From assembly GCA_009711805.1 (NCBI GenBank), contig VEMX01000082.1, positions 1-58,417 of the forward strand: a stretch of 58,417 nucleotides of DNA, in the 5' to 3' direction. Positions within the stretch are counted from its first letter, which is position 1, and the number at the start of each line of letters is the position of its first letter. The notes below the pieces were generated by a model. That model was given only the letters and a program-made list of their open reading frames with translations, did no database searches and was not told the DNA's origin. Below are positions 35,739 through 44,727 of this stretch, in pieces. Made by a program: the position numbers and the translations under genes. Source of the DNA: Balneolaceae bacterium. GTDB lineage: Bacteria > Bacteroidota > Rhodothermia > Balneolales > Balneolaceae.

Positions 35739-36928
35739 ACAAAAAGAAAGTAGTATTAGCCTTTAGCGGCGGACTCGATACCAGTTACTGCGCCGTACAT
35801 CTGTCCGGTGAGAAAGGATATGATGTGTATACCGCGGCCGTAAACACCGGAGGGTTCAGCCCGGCAGAAGAAAAAGAGCTGGCCCGAAAAACTGAGCAGC
35901 TGGGAATCGACCATCACATATGCCTGAATGTGGAAGAGGAGTTCTATCAGAAAGGCATCCGCTACCTCATTTTTGGGAATGTGCTTAAGAATCACACCTA
36001 TCCTCTTTCGGTAAGTGCCGAGCGTGTATTCCAGGCCATCGCCATAGCCGAGTATGCCAAATCCATTAATGCGGATGCTATTGCCCATGGGAGTACCGGC
36101 GCCGGCAACGACCAGGTGCGCTTTGATCTGGTGTTTAATGTGATGGTGCCCGAAATGGAAATCATTACCCCCATCAGAGACCAAAAACTGAGCAGGGAAG
36201 AAGAGGTTGAATACCTGGAATCGCACGGAGTGGAACAGGAGTGGGCCAAAGCCAAATACTCCATCAACCAGGGGTTGTGGGGCACTTCGGTTGGAGGAGC
36301 CGAAACACTGACCTCCCATCAACCCCTGCCTGAAGAGGCCTGGCCTACAAAAGCGGTGGAGAATGATATGAAAACCATTGAGCTGGAATTCAAAAATGGG
36401 GAACCGGTTGGGATAGAAGGAGAAAATCTTTCGCCGGTAGAAACCATCCGAAAACTGAATGAGATAGCTGCCCCCTATGGTATTGGCCGTGATGTGCATG
36501 TAGGTGATACCATCATCGGTATAAAGGGACGTGTAGGATTTGAGGCAGCCGCTCCACTTATCATCATAAAAGCACACCAACTGCTGGAGAAGCATGTGCT
36601 GGGCAAATGGCAGTTGTACTGGAAAGATCAACTTTCGGAATGGTACGGCATGCTAATGCATGAAGGCCAATACCTTGACCCGGTGATGAGAGACATTGAG
36701 GTCTTCCTGGAAAACACTCAACAGAACGTATCAGGGAAGGTATTTGTAAAGTTAGAACCGGGGTGTTTTACCCTGGAAGGTATACAGTCGGGTAACGATT
36801 TGATGGCTTCGGGCCATGGTCAATATGGAGAGATGAATAACGCCTGGAGCGGAGATGATGTGAAGGGCTTTACCAAAATACTTGCTAATTCAATGCTCAT
36901 TCAAAAACAGGTGCAGAATAATGATTAA
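35735..36928 (+). CDS. argG: Argininosuccinate synthase
   Basis: 397 residues, typical for ArgG. The ATP pyrophosphatase loop VLAFSGGLDTSYCAV (residues 6-20), AHGSTGAGNDQVRFD (near 113-127), the INQGLWG block and the C-terminal EPGCFTLEG segment are family features. It joins citrulline and aspartate using ATP. Its start overlaps the GNAT stop by 4 bases and its stop overlaps argC by 8 bases. Confidence 0.97.
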   Translation: MNKKKVVLAFSGGLDTSYCAVHLSGEKGYDVYTAAVNTGGFSPAEEKELARKTEQLGIDHHICLNVEEEFYQKGIRYLIFGNVLKNHTYPLSVSAERVFQAIAIAEYAKSINADAIAHGSTGAGNDQVRFDLVFNVMVPEMEIITPIRDQKLSREEEVEYLESHGVEQEWAKAKYSINQGLWGTSVGGAETLTSHQPLPEEAWPTKAVENDMKTIELEFKNGEPVGIEGENLSPVETIRKLNEIAAPYGIGRDVHVGDTIIGIKGRVGFEAAAPLIIIKAHQLLEKHVLGKWQLYWKDQLSEWYGMLMHEGQYLDPVMRDIEVFLENTQQNVSGKVFVKLEPGCFTLEGIQSGNDLMASGHGQYGEMNNAWSGDDVKGFTKILANSMLIQKQVQNND

Positions 36929-37886
36929 AGCAGGCATCATAGGTGGGGCGGGATATACCGCCGGAGAACTTATCCGTCTTTTGTTGAATCATCCCGGGGC
37001 GGAAATCACAAGCGTGGTAAGCCAGAGTCATGCGGGGGACTATCTGTATAAAGCTCACCCCGACCTGGAAGGTATTACTGAACTGGTATTTGATACAACA
37101 TTATCAGGTGATGCAGAGGTGGTATTTCTTTGTTCAGGCCATGGTAAATCAAAAATATTAGTTGAGGAGGGAGCGGTACCGGAAGGGGCATACATCATAG
37201 ATCTGAGTTCTGATTTCAGGTTAAAAGATGCTGCCCATGAATTTATATACGGTCTTCCGGAATTGAACAGGAAAGCTATACAAGGGGCTCAATATCTTGC
37301 CAATCCCGGCTGTTTTGCTACTTGCATTCAGCTTTGCCTGTTGCCGCTTGCGGATGCAGGCTTGTTGATTGGTGATGTGCATGTAATAGCCATTACCGGA
37401 AGCACCGGGGCCGGACAAAAACCCTCGGCGACTACCCATTTCAGCTGGAGAAGTAATAATGCCTCTGTCTACAAGGGCTTAACCCATCAGCACCTGAATG
37501 AAATCAACCAAAGCCTGATACAACTGCAGCCGGCTTTTGCACATCAGCTACATTTTATCCCCATGAGGGGAGCTTTTACCAGGGGTATTTTGGCGGCCTG
37601 TTATCTGCCATTCAAAGGATCTTTGGAGAAAGCACAATCCATGTACCAGGAGTATTACCAAGGCCATCCTTTTGCTTCGGTGGTGGAAAGCAGCCCCGAT
37701 GTAAAGAGAGTAGTTAACACCAACAGGGGGCTGCTCTATGTGCAGAAAGAAGGGGATCAATTGCTGATTACGGGAGTCATCGACAACCTGTTAAAAGGAG
37801 CATCAGGACAAGCTGTACAAAACATGAATCTTATGTTCGGGCTGGACGAAACGACCGGCCTGACTCTAAAACCAACCGCATTTTAA
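36921..37886 (+). CDS. argC: N-acetyl-gamma-glutamyl-phosphate reductase
   Basis: 321 residues from ATG 36921, inside the end of argG (8-base overlap). The NADP-binding GGAGYTAGELIRLL is at residues 8-21, the catalytic cysteine in YLANPGCFATC near 136, and HFIPMRGAFTRGI carries the conserved His/Arg. It reduces the acylglutamyl phosphate made by ArgB. The proC start shares one base with its stop (TAATG). Confidence 0.97.
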   Translation: MIKAGIIGGAGYTAGELIRLLLNHPGAEITSVVSQSHAGDYLYKAHPDLEGITELVFDTTLSGDAEVVFLCSGHGKSKILVEEGAVPEGAYIIDLSSDFRLKDAAHEFIYGLPELNRKAIQGAQYLANPGCFATCIQLCLLPLADAGLLIGDVHVIAITGSTGAGQKPSATTHFSWRSNNASVYKGLTHQHLNEINQSLIQLQPAFAHQLHFIPMRGAFTRGILAACYLPFKGSLEKAQSMYQEYYQGHPFASVVESSPDVKRVVNTNRGLLYVQKEGDQLLITGVIDNLLKGASGQAVQNMNLMFGLDETTGLTLKPTAF

Positions 37887-38698
37887 TGATGGACACACAA
37901 AAGAAGATCGCGATTATAGGAGCTGGAAACCTGGGAGTAGCCATTGCCAAAGGCATGGTAGCCAATGATATGGTTCAACCCAAAAATATATATCTCACGC
38001 GCCGTCATCTTGAAAAATTGGATTCTTTGAAACCAGAAGGATTCCAAATTACCTCTGATAACAAGAAAGCCGTGGAGGGCTGTGAATACATCATTTTGTG
38101 TGTTCAGCCCAAACAACTACCCGCTGTACTAAAGGAAATAGAACCCGCATTGGATGCAGAAAGTCATATTTTCATTTCCACCATTACCGGGATAAGCATC
38201 TCAACAATAGAGGAACATCTGGACATCACTTTGCCCATTGTGAGGGCTATGCCCAATACGGCCATTGCCATATCTGAATCTATGACATGCATGTGCGCCA
38301 GCAATGCCTCTGAAGATCAGTTGAAAGAGGTACAGCAAATATTCAAGGCTCTGGGAGAAACGCTCATCATCGATGAAAACCTGATGAAAGCAGCAACCGT
38401 GCTGGCGGCCAGTGGAATAGCTTTTTTCCTGCGGTACATCCGGGCGGCTACACAAGGAGGTATTCAGTTGGGCTTTCATGCAGAAGAGGCACAGAAAATT
38501 GCCATGCAAACGGCCAGGGGAGCAGCATCTCTGCTGGTTGAAGAACACAATCATCCCGAAACAGAAATCGACAAGGTAACTACACCCCAGGGATGCACTA
38601 TTGCCGGTTTAAATGAAATGGAGCACCAGGGACTGAGCTCGGCACTCATCAAAGGAATCCTGACTTCGTTCGAAAAAATTAACACCATCACAAAATGA
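37886..38698 (+). CDS. proC: Pyrroline-5-carboxylate reductase
   Basis: 270 residues. Rossmann motif IAIIGAGNLGVAIAKGM, then VRAMPNTAIAISESM and the C-terminal VTTPQGCTIAGLNEME (the proC signature, usually TPGGTT-like). It makes proline from pyrroline-5-carboxylate with NAD(P)H. Its place inside the arginine operon ties proline and arginine synthesis from glutamate together. ATGATG gives two possible starts 3 bases apart. It overlaps argD by 4 bases. Confidence 0.93.
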   Translation: MMDTQKKIAIIGAGNLGVAIAKGMVANDMVQPKNIYLTRRHLEKLDSLKPEGFQITSDNKKAVEGCEYIILCVQPKQLPAVLKEIEPALDAESHIFISTITGISISTIEEHLDITLPIVRAMPNTAIAISESMTCMCASNASEDQLKEVQQIFKALGETLIIDENLMKAATVLAASGIAFFLRYIRAATQGGIQLGFHAEEAQKIAMQTARGAASLLVEEHNHPETEIDKVTTPQGCTIAGLNEMEHQGLSSALIKGILTSFEKINTITK

Positions 38699-39822
38699 AT
38701 GTATTTAACGTATATCCACTGCTTGATGTGGAACCCGTAAAGGGTAAAGGAAATTATGTATACGACCAGGAAGGAACCGAATACCTGGATTTTTACGGCG
38801 GTCATGCGGTGATATCCATCGGGCACAGCCACCCGCATTATGTTAACCGATTGAATCAACAGCTCAGCAAGCTGGGTTTTTATTCCAACTCGGTACCCAT
38901 CAGCATACAACAAGAACTGGCGGGGAAACTAACGCAGCTATCCGGCTATAATGACTGGAAGTTGTTTATGTGTAATTCCGGAGCAGAAGCTAATGAGAAT
39001 GCCTTGAAGGTTGCCTCTTCATGGAATAGACGAAAGAAAGTAGTGGCTTTTAAAGGGGCTTTCCACGGGCGTACTTCGCTTGCAGTGGCCGCCACCGATA
39101 ACCCTTCTATTGTTTTTCCGGTGAACGAGGGGGCGGAAGTTACCCATGTGGACTGGCAAGACATCAAAGCAACCGAGCTGCTGCTGAAAGAAGAGGATGT
39201 GTGTGCGGTTATTATTGAAGGGATTCAGGGGGTAGGGGGCATTCGTATCCCCAATGCTCTTTTTTTGAAGCAACTGAGAGAATTATGTGCCCAAACCGGC
39301 ACGGCTTTGATATTGGATGAAGTACAATCGGGCTTTGGAAGAACTGGTAAGTTTTTTGCCCATCAGCATTTTGGGATAGAGCCGGATATCATCACCATGG
39401 CTAAGGGAATGGGGAATGGATTTCCGGTAGGGGCTGTATTAATTCATCCCAGGTTTGAGGCTTCATATGGAATGCTGGGAACCACTTTTGGAGGAAACCA
39501 CCTGGCATGTGCTGCTTCTTTAGCCGTGGTTGAGGTTATTAACCACAATGGGTTGATGGGACGTGCTACAAAGTTTGGGGCTTTCCTGCTTTCACAGTTA
39601 AAAGGATTGCCCGGCTCAAAAGAAATACGCGGACTTGGTTTAATGATTGGGCTTGAATTTAATCACCCTGTAGCAGAATTAAGGAAGGAGCTCTTGTACA
39701 AACACCACATATTTACAGGTTCATCTTCCAATAAAAATGTATTACGCCTGCTGCCTCCGCTTTCAGCAGGGAGAAAAGAATGCGATCAGCTTATTGAAGC
39801 TCTGCAGGAGGTGTGCCAGTGA
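38695..39822 (+). CDS. argD: Acylornithine aminotransferase
   Basis: 375 residues, a class III PLP aminotransferase. FYGGHAVISIGHSHPHYV and FMCNSGAEANENALKVA (phosphate-binding region) are N-terminal. LILDEVQSGFGRTGKFFAHQ precedes the PLP lysine in ITMAKGMGNGFPVGAV. GTTFGGNHLACAASLAV follows. In this operon it transaminates acylglutamate semialdehyde to acylornithine. It overlaps proC by 4 bases and argF' by 4 bases. Confidence 0.95.
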   Translation: MNVFNVYPLLDVEPVKGKGNYVYDQEGTEYLDFYGGHAVISIGHSHPHYVNRLNQQLSKLGFYSNSVPISIQQELAGKLTQLSGYNDWKLFMCNSGAEANENALKVASSWNRRKKVVAFKGAFHGRTSLAVAATDNPSIVFPVNEGAEVTHVDWQDIKATELLLKEEDVCAVIIEGIQGVGGIRIPNALFLKQLRELCAQTGTALILDEVQSGFGRTGKFFAHQHFGIEPDIITMAKGMGNGFPVGAVLIHPRFEASYGMLGTTFGGNHLACAASLAVVEVINHNGLMGRATKFGAFLLSQLKGLPGSKEIRGLGLMIGLEFNHPVAELRKELLYKHHIFTGSSSNKNVLRLLPPLSAGRKECDQLIEALQEVCQ

Positions 39823-40769
39823 AATCGTTTGTGTCTGTTGATAGTGTAGAGAATATAAATGCTTTGGTAGATGATGCCCTTGAAATCAAGAAGAATCCGC
39901 ATGTGCATTCGTGCCTGGGTAAGCAAAAATCGTTGTGCCTGATTTTTCTGAATCCAAGTCTGAGGACCAGGCTTAGTTCTCAAAAAGCGGCTTTTAACCT
40001 TGGGCTGGATGCTGCTGTACTGGACGTAGGAAGCCAGGGCTGGCAACTGGAATTCACTGATGGAGTGGTTATGGACGGAGATAAAGCCGAGCACATTAAA
40101 GAAGCGGCAGCCGTGATCGGTAGCTATTTTGATGTCGTAGCCATCCGTGCTTTTGCAAAACTGGAAGACCGTGATCAAGATTACAGCGAACAGATATTAA
40201 CGGCATTTCAGAAGTACTGCCCGGTGCCGGTGGTTAATATGGAGTCGTCGACTGCCCACCCATTGCAGGCGCTGGCAGATGTTATCACCATTGAAGAACA
40301 CAAGAAAAAAGCCAAGCCCAAAGTGGTGTTGAGCTGGGCTCCGCATCCCAAAGCCCTACCCCAGGCAGTAGCTAACTCGTTTTCGAGATGGATGCAGGTG
40401 GTGGATTATGATCTCACGATCACCCATCCCGAAGGGTATGAACTGGCGGAAGGGGTAGTTGGGCAGGCCCAAGTTGAATATGATCAGCAGAAAGCTTTTG
40501 AAGGGGCGGATTTTATCTACGCCAAGAACTGGAGCAGCTATGCCGATTATGGGAAGGTGCTCAGCAGGGATCTCAATTGGATGATAACTGCCGATAAGAT
40601 GAAACTGACAAACCAGGCTAAGTTTATGCACTGTCTTCCGGTTCGCAGAAATGTAGTGGTGGAAGGCAGGGTGCTGGATAGTGATAGCAGCCTGATCATT
40701 CCCGAAGCCGCTAACAGGGTGACATCCATGCAAGCGGTTCTTAAAAACATACTGGAGGGGCTGAACTAA
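39819..40769 (+). CDS. argF': N-acylornithine carbamoyltransferase (ArgF'; acetyl or succinyl specificity open)
   Basis: 316 residues from GTG 39819, which has AGGAGG 7 bases upstream and overlaps the argD stop (GTGA); a GTG at 39813 is too close to the Shine-Dalgarno site. The carbamoyl-phosphate motif is FLNPSLRTRLSSQK rather than SxRT. GWQLEFTDGVVMDGDKAEH, ESSTAHPLQALADV and SWAPHPKALPQAVANSF follow, and MHCLPVRRNV is near the end. This is the AOTCase/SOTCase branch, closest in look to the Bacteroides succinylornithine enzyme. Residue 90 is Ala, where I recall Pro in the succinyl enzyme and Glu in the acetyl enzyme. Confidence 0.93.
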   Translation: MKSFVSVDSVENINALVDDALEIKKNPHVHSCLGKQKSLCLIFLNPSLRTRLSSQKAAFNLGLDAAVLDVGSQGWQLEFTDGVVMDGDKAEHIKEAAAVIGSYFDVVAIRAFAKLEDRDQDYSEQILTAFQKYCPVPVVNMESSTAHPLQALADVITIEEHKKKAKPKVVLSWAPHPKALPQAVANSFSRWMQVVDYDLTITHPEGYELAEGVVGQAQVEYDQQKAFEGADFIYAKNWSSYADYGKVLSRDLNWMITADKMKLTNQAKFMHCLPVRRNVVVEGRVLDSDSSLIIPEAANRVTSMQAVLKNILEGLN

Positions 40770-41530
40770 TGGCCACATTGAAAGTAGTTAAAGTAGGCGG
40801 AAAGGTAATAGAGGATGATGGGAAGCTCCAGTCATTCCTGAAATCCTTCTCTGAAATTAAAGGATCCAAAATATTGGTGCACGGCGGGGGATCTATTGCT
40901 TCGGGGATGGCACAGCGTTTGGGGATTGCGCCAAAGATGAGGGAAGGCCGACGTATCACCGATGATGAAACCCTGGATGTAGTGATGATGGTGTATGGCG
41001 GATTGGTGAATAAACAAATCGTAGCCAAACTACAGGGGTATGGAGATAACGCCTTGGGGGTAACCGGCGTTGATCTAAACCTCATCAGAGCAAAAAAAAG
41101 AAAGCCGAAACCGGTAGATTATGGCTGGGCGGGAGATGTGGAGGAAGTCAATAAATCTGTTTTAAATATGCTGTTGGAGCAGGAAGTGGTGCCGGTTTTT
41201 GCCCCACTAACCCATGACGGACAGGGACAGATGCTAAACACCAATGCAGATACCATCGCTTCAAGGGTAGCGGCATCTATGGCGGGGCACTATATAACTG
41301 AACTGGTGTTTTGCTTTGAACAGGAAGGAGTGCTGAATGGCGAAGATGTCATTTCTAATCTTAGTTCAGAACGGTATCAACAGCTAAAACAGGAGGAAAT
41401 TATTAAAGATGGAATGATTCCCAAAATTGATGTCGGTTTTGAAGCCCGTACCCAGGGGGTCTCTAAAGTCAGTATTCGGAGTTATAAAGAAATTGCAGTA
41501 TCCAAAGCAGGAACGGAGTTAACATTATGA
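40769..41530 (+). CDS. argB: Acetylglutamate (acylglutamate) kinase
   Basis: 253 residues, amino acid kinase fold. VVKVGGKVIEDDGKLQSF at the N-terminus, KILVHGGGSIASGMAQRLG (phosphate and substrate loops), MLNTNADTIASRVAASM, and IIKDGMIPKIDVGFEA (nucleotide lysine). It phosphorylates the gamma-carboxyl of acylglutamate. The N-terminal helix seen in arginine-inhibited hexameric kinases is missing, so feedback inhibition at this step may be absent (inference). It shares one base with argF' and overlaps argE by 4. Confidence 0.96.
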   Translation: MATLKVVKVGGKVIEDDGKLQSFLKSFSEIKGSKILVHGGGSIASGMAQRLGIAPKMREGRRITDDETLDVVMMVYGGLVNKQIVAKLQGYGDNALGVTGVDLNLIRAKKRKPKPVDYGWAGDVEEVNKSVLNMLLEQEVVPVFAPLTHDGQGQMLNTNADTIASRVAASMAGHYITELVFCFEQEGVLNGEDVISNLSSERYQQLKQEEIIKDGMIPKIDVGFEARTQGVSKVSIRSYKEIAVSKAGTELTL

Positions 41531-42591
41531 TCGAAACGAATCAGCTTAAAGCGCAGGCCATTGAACTGCTGAAAAAGCTTATTTCTATCCAGTCGTACAG
41601 CGGAGAAGAAGACCACACGGCAGAAGTCTTGTTTAATGTGCTGACTGAATATGGTTTTCACTCCAAACGGAAAGGAAATAATGTATGGGCCTGGGCAGGG
41701 GAACAAGACACCTCCAGGCCCACCATCCTGCTGAATTCCCATCACGATACGGTGAAGGCAATATCAAAATGGACTAAAGAGCCTTTTAGACCTGTGGTGG
41801 AAGATGGAAGGCTTTATGGCCTGGGAAGTAATGACGCGGGAGGACCACTGGTGAGTTTACTGGCTACTTTTGTATATTTCTCCCAGCACGAGCAGCCGTA
41901 TAACTTGCTGTTTCTGGCTTCGGCTGAGGAGGAAACATCCGGGAAGAAAGGAGTGCCAATAGTACTTCCCGAATTGGGGAGGATTGATCTTGGAGTAGTG
42001 GGCGAGCCCACATCTATGGATATGGCGATTGCAGAACGAGGCCTGTTGGTGCTGGATTGTACGGCCCAAGGGATAAGCGGGCATGCCGCACGAAATGAGG
42101 GAGAGAATGCAATCTATAAGGCCATGAAGGATATTGAGTGGTTCAGAAACCATCAGTTTGAACAAACATCCGAAGTATTGGGTCAGGTGAATATGACGGT
42201 GACACAAGTTGATGCCGGAACTCAGCACAATGTGGTACCCGATAGCTGTTCGTTTGTGGTAGATGTTCGCCCCAATGAGCATTACGATAATCAAGAACTG
42301 GTAGAGATGATCCGGGAGAATATAGAATGTGAGGTGCGTCCTCGTTCGGTGAACTTAAAGGCTTCGGGCATATCAAAAAACCATCCCATCATAACAAAAG
42401 CTGAAGAGCAGGATGTTCGGATGTATGGATCGCAAACCATGTCGGACCAGGTACATATGCCTTTTCCTACTGTAAAAATAGGGCCGGGGAATACCCACCG
42501 CTCTCATACGGCAGATGAGTATATTTATTTGCATGAAATCAGAGATGGAATCGATAAGTATATTCGCCTTTTAGATGGCTTCCAGCTATGA
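41527..42591 (+). CDS. argE: Acylornithine/acylcitrulline deacylase, M20 family
   Basis: 354 residues. M20 metal motifs: LLNSHHDTVKA (His, Asp), GLGSNDAGGPL (bridging Asp), ASAEEETSGKKG (catalytic Glu pair), GVVGEPTSMDMAIAERG, and SHTADEYIYL (C-terminal His). With an argF' pathway the natural substrate is acylcitrulline rather than acylornithine, since the acyl group is kept through carbamoylation. It overlaps argB by 4 bases. A 120-base gap separates it from argH. Confidence 0.92.
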   Translation: MIETNQLKAQAIELLKKLISIQSYSGEEDHTAEVLFNVLTEYGFHSKRKGNNVWAWAGEQDTSRPTILLNSHHDTVKAISKWTKEPFRPVVEDGRLYGLGSNDAGGPLVSLLATFVYFSQHEQPYNLLFLASAEEETSGKKGVPIVLPELGRIDLGVVGEPTSMDMAIAERGLLVLDCTAQGISGHAARNEGENAIYKAMKDIEWFRNHQFEQTSEVLGQVNMTVTQVDAGTQHNVVPDSCSFVVDVRPNEHYDNQELVEMIRENIECEVRPRSVNLKASGISKNHPIITKAEEQDVRMYGSQTMSDQVHMPFPTVKIGPGNTHRSHTADEYIYLHEIRDGIDKYIRLLDGFQL

Positions 42592-42711
42592 TTTTAATTA
42601 ACAGTGTCCAAACATTGAAGTTTGAACGTTAGTAATTGACAGGTATTAACTGTGGATTAAATGATTGACGCATAAAAGAATGACATTTGATAAAACCAAA
42701 GCATAGGAACA

Positions 42712-44019
42712 ATGAGCAACAATAAACTCTGGGATAAGGGAATAGAGACCGACACGTTTATCGAGAACTTTACGGTAGGAAGCGACCGAGAATTAGATCT
42801 GGAACTGGCCAAATATGATGTGGAGGGAACCTTAGCCCATATCACCATGCTGGAGTCGGTGGGGCTGTTGGAAGAAGAGGAACTGGAACAGCTTACTGTG
42901 GAACTCAGGCGTATCCTGAAAGATGTGATAGCAGCCGGCGATTTTGTGATTGAAGAGGGAGTGGAAGATGTGCACTCTCAAGTGGAGTTGATGTTAACCC
43001 GCAAGCTTGGCGATGTGGGAAAAAAGGTCCATTCCGGGCGTTCCCGTAACGACCAGGTGCTGGTGGACATACGCTTGTATCTCAGAGATCAGATAAAAGA
43101 AATAGCAGCCCTTACCAAGCAGTTGTTTGATACGCTTATTGCACAAAGTGAAGCTCACAAACAGGTGTTGCTTCCCGGTTATACTCACACCCAGGCGGCT
43201 ATGCCCTCCAGTTTCGGGATGTGGTTCGGAGCTTATGCCGAGAGCCTGACCGATGATTTGGTACTAATGAGTGCGGTGTATGATATTATTAACCGTAATC
43301 CCCTGGGTTCGGCGGCAGGCTATGGCTCTTCCTTTCCCTTAAACCGACAGAAAACAACTCACCTATTGGGTTTTGAGGGGATGAATGTGAACTCGGTTTA
43401 CGCCCAGATGGGGAGAGGTAAAACTGAACAAACACTTTCATTTGCTATGGCGGGTATCGCAGGAACACTCAACAAGCTGGCGGCAGATGTATGCCTGTAT
43501 AACAGCCAAAATTTTGCTTTCCTGAAATTGCCGGACGAACTGACTACGGGATCAAGCATTATGCCACACAAAAAAAACCCTGATGTGTTTGAGCTGATAC
43601 GTGCTAAAACCAATGTATTACGCAGTCTCCCAAACCAGCTGATGATGGTGACGGCAAATATGACGTCAGGCTATCACCGCGATTTCCAGTTGCTGAAAGA
43701 AACCCTGTTTCCGGCTCTGCATGATTTGAAGGATTGTTTATCCATCACCAACTATGCCATGGAAAGGGTAGAGGTACAACAAAACATTCTGGATGATCCC
43801 AAATACCAGTTGATTTTTTCGGTGGAAGCCGTCAATCAGTTAGTACTGGAAGGAGTGCCGTTCAGAGATGCTTACAAAGAAGTAGCCCGCCAAATTGAAT
43901 CCGGGGAGTTTGAACCTCCTTCGGAATTGAAGCATACGCATGAAGGGTCAATAGGCAAGCTGGGGAATGAGCTGATTGTTAAGCGAATGGAAGAAGTGTT
44001 GGCTGGTTTTGGAGAGTAG
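42712..44019 (+). CDS. argH: Argininosuccinate lyase
   Basis: 435 residues of the fumarase/aspartase superfamily. EDVHSQVELMLTRK and HSGRSRNDQVLVDIRLYL are N-terminal. LPGYTHTQAAMPSSFGMW follows. The signature loop TGSSIMPHKKNPDVFE carries the catalytic Ser. It cleaves argininosuccinate to arginine and fumarate, the last step. It lies 120 bases after argE with no terminator between, so it probably belongs to the same transcript. Confidence 0.97.
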   Translation: MSNNKLWDKGIETDTFIENFTVGSDRELDLELAKYDVEGTLAHITMLESVGLLEEEELEQLTVELRRILKDVIAAGDFVIEEGVEDVHSQVELMLTRKLGDVGKKVHSGRSRNDQVLVDIRLYLRDQIKEIAALTKQLFDTLIAQSEAHKQVLLPGYTHTQAAMPSSFGMWFGAYAESLTDDLVLMSAVYDIINRNPLGSAAGYGSSFPLNRQKTTHLLGFEGMNVNSVYAQMGRGKTEQTLSFAMAGIAGTLNKLAADVCLYNSQNFAFLKLPDELTTGSSIMPHKKNPDVFELIRAKTNVLRSLPNQLMMVTANMTSGYHRDFQLLKETLFPALHDLKDCLSITNYAMERVEVQQNILDDPKYQLIFSVEAVNQLVLEGVPFRDAYKEVARQIESGEFEPPSELKHTHEGSIGKLGNELIVKRMEEVLAGFGE

Positions 44020-44727
44020 TTTTTGTGAATCAGTGAGGCCACTTGGTACTTACCCAATTAGTGTGTCTGGAGGTCTTGCTAGTGTAGGTTAACAACGTAC
44101 TTATTTTTTGAGTTAGTTGGTAGCTGGCTCAGGTGGAAAAAGATTCGTGTCGTATTTAATTGGATACTTTTCTTCGGTAGCACCGCTTGTCCATGGCTAC
44201 ATGCCCTAACAAGGAGATTCCGCATCTTCTCCCGATCAAATCGGGATGCGTGCGGGAAAACCCCGTCATCCCGGACAAGGCGTAACGAAGTGAAGTCGCC
44301 GATCCGGGATCTCCCGCCACATGGGTTACACCTGCCACGGCCTCGTTGTTAACCACCTTGCCCGTACCAGGGAGATCGCGGGTCTTCGTATACACTTCGC
44401 CCGCGATGACTCCTTCTTTAATACCCCCGTAGTTTAGATAGGTGAACCCCGCCCGATATCTTGGTTCATTTTTTAAGGGGGCAAATCGCCGGAATTTTCC
44501 TCGCCATTTCTCACAGACCCCTGCCAGCGCCGCCAAACCTACACAAGAAGACTTTTTTATGCTACCGGAAGACACACTTTCCTGGGAAGTACCGGCCACT
44601 TTTATATCAATCGGGGTCTTTCAATGTACCAAGTTGGGATTGGCCGTACCTGCGGCACTCTGGGTTGTTAAGAATTCTCCAGCAGCTATCTGTGAAGGCT
44701 TCATATTCTAAAGGAGGTGTACATAAT
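44020..44727. other. GC-rich intergenic region with three stem-loops
   Basis: About 700 bases between argH and the converging amidohydrolase. Inverted repeats stand in a row: 44221-44250 (CGCAT...CCCGAT-CAA-ATCGGG...ATGCG), 44268-44310 (ATCCCGGA ... TCCGGGAT, with inner GGC/GCC pairing), and 44375-44409 (ATCGCGGG ... CCCGCGAT). Frames here (minus 44156-44599; plus 44442-44739) look random and I do not call them. It may be a block of dispersed palindromic repeats, perhaps also ending the arginine transcript. Confidence 0.55.

Noticed and set aside
35756-36631. 291-codon frame antisense to argG
   Set aside because: Shadow of a clearly conserved gene; its sequence has no domain-like features.
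44156-44599. 147-codon minus-strand frame between argH and the amidohydrolase
   Set aside because: It spans three stem-loops and GC-rich palindromes and shows no recognisable domain.
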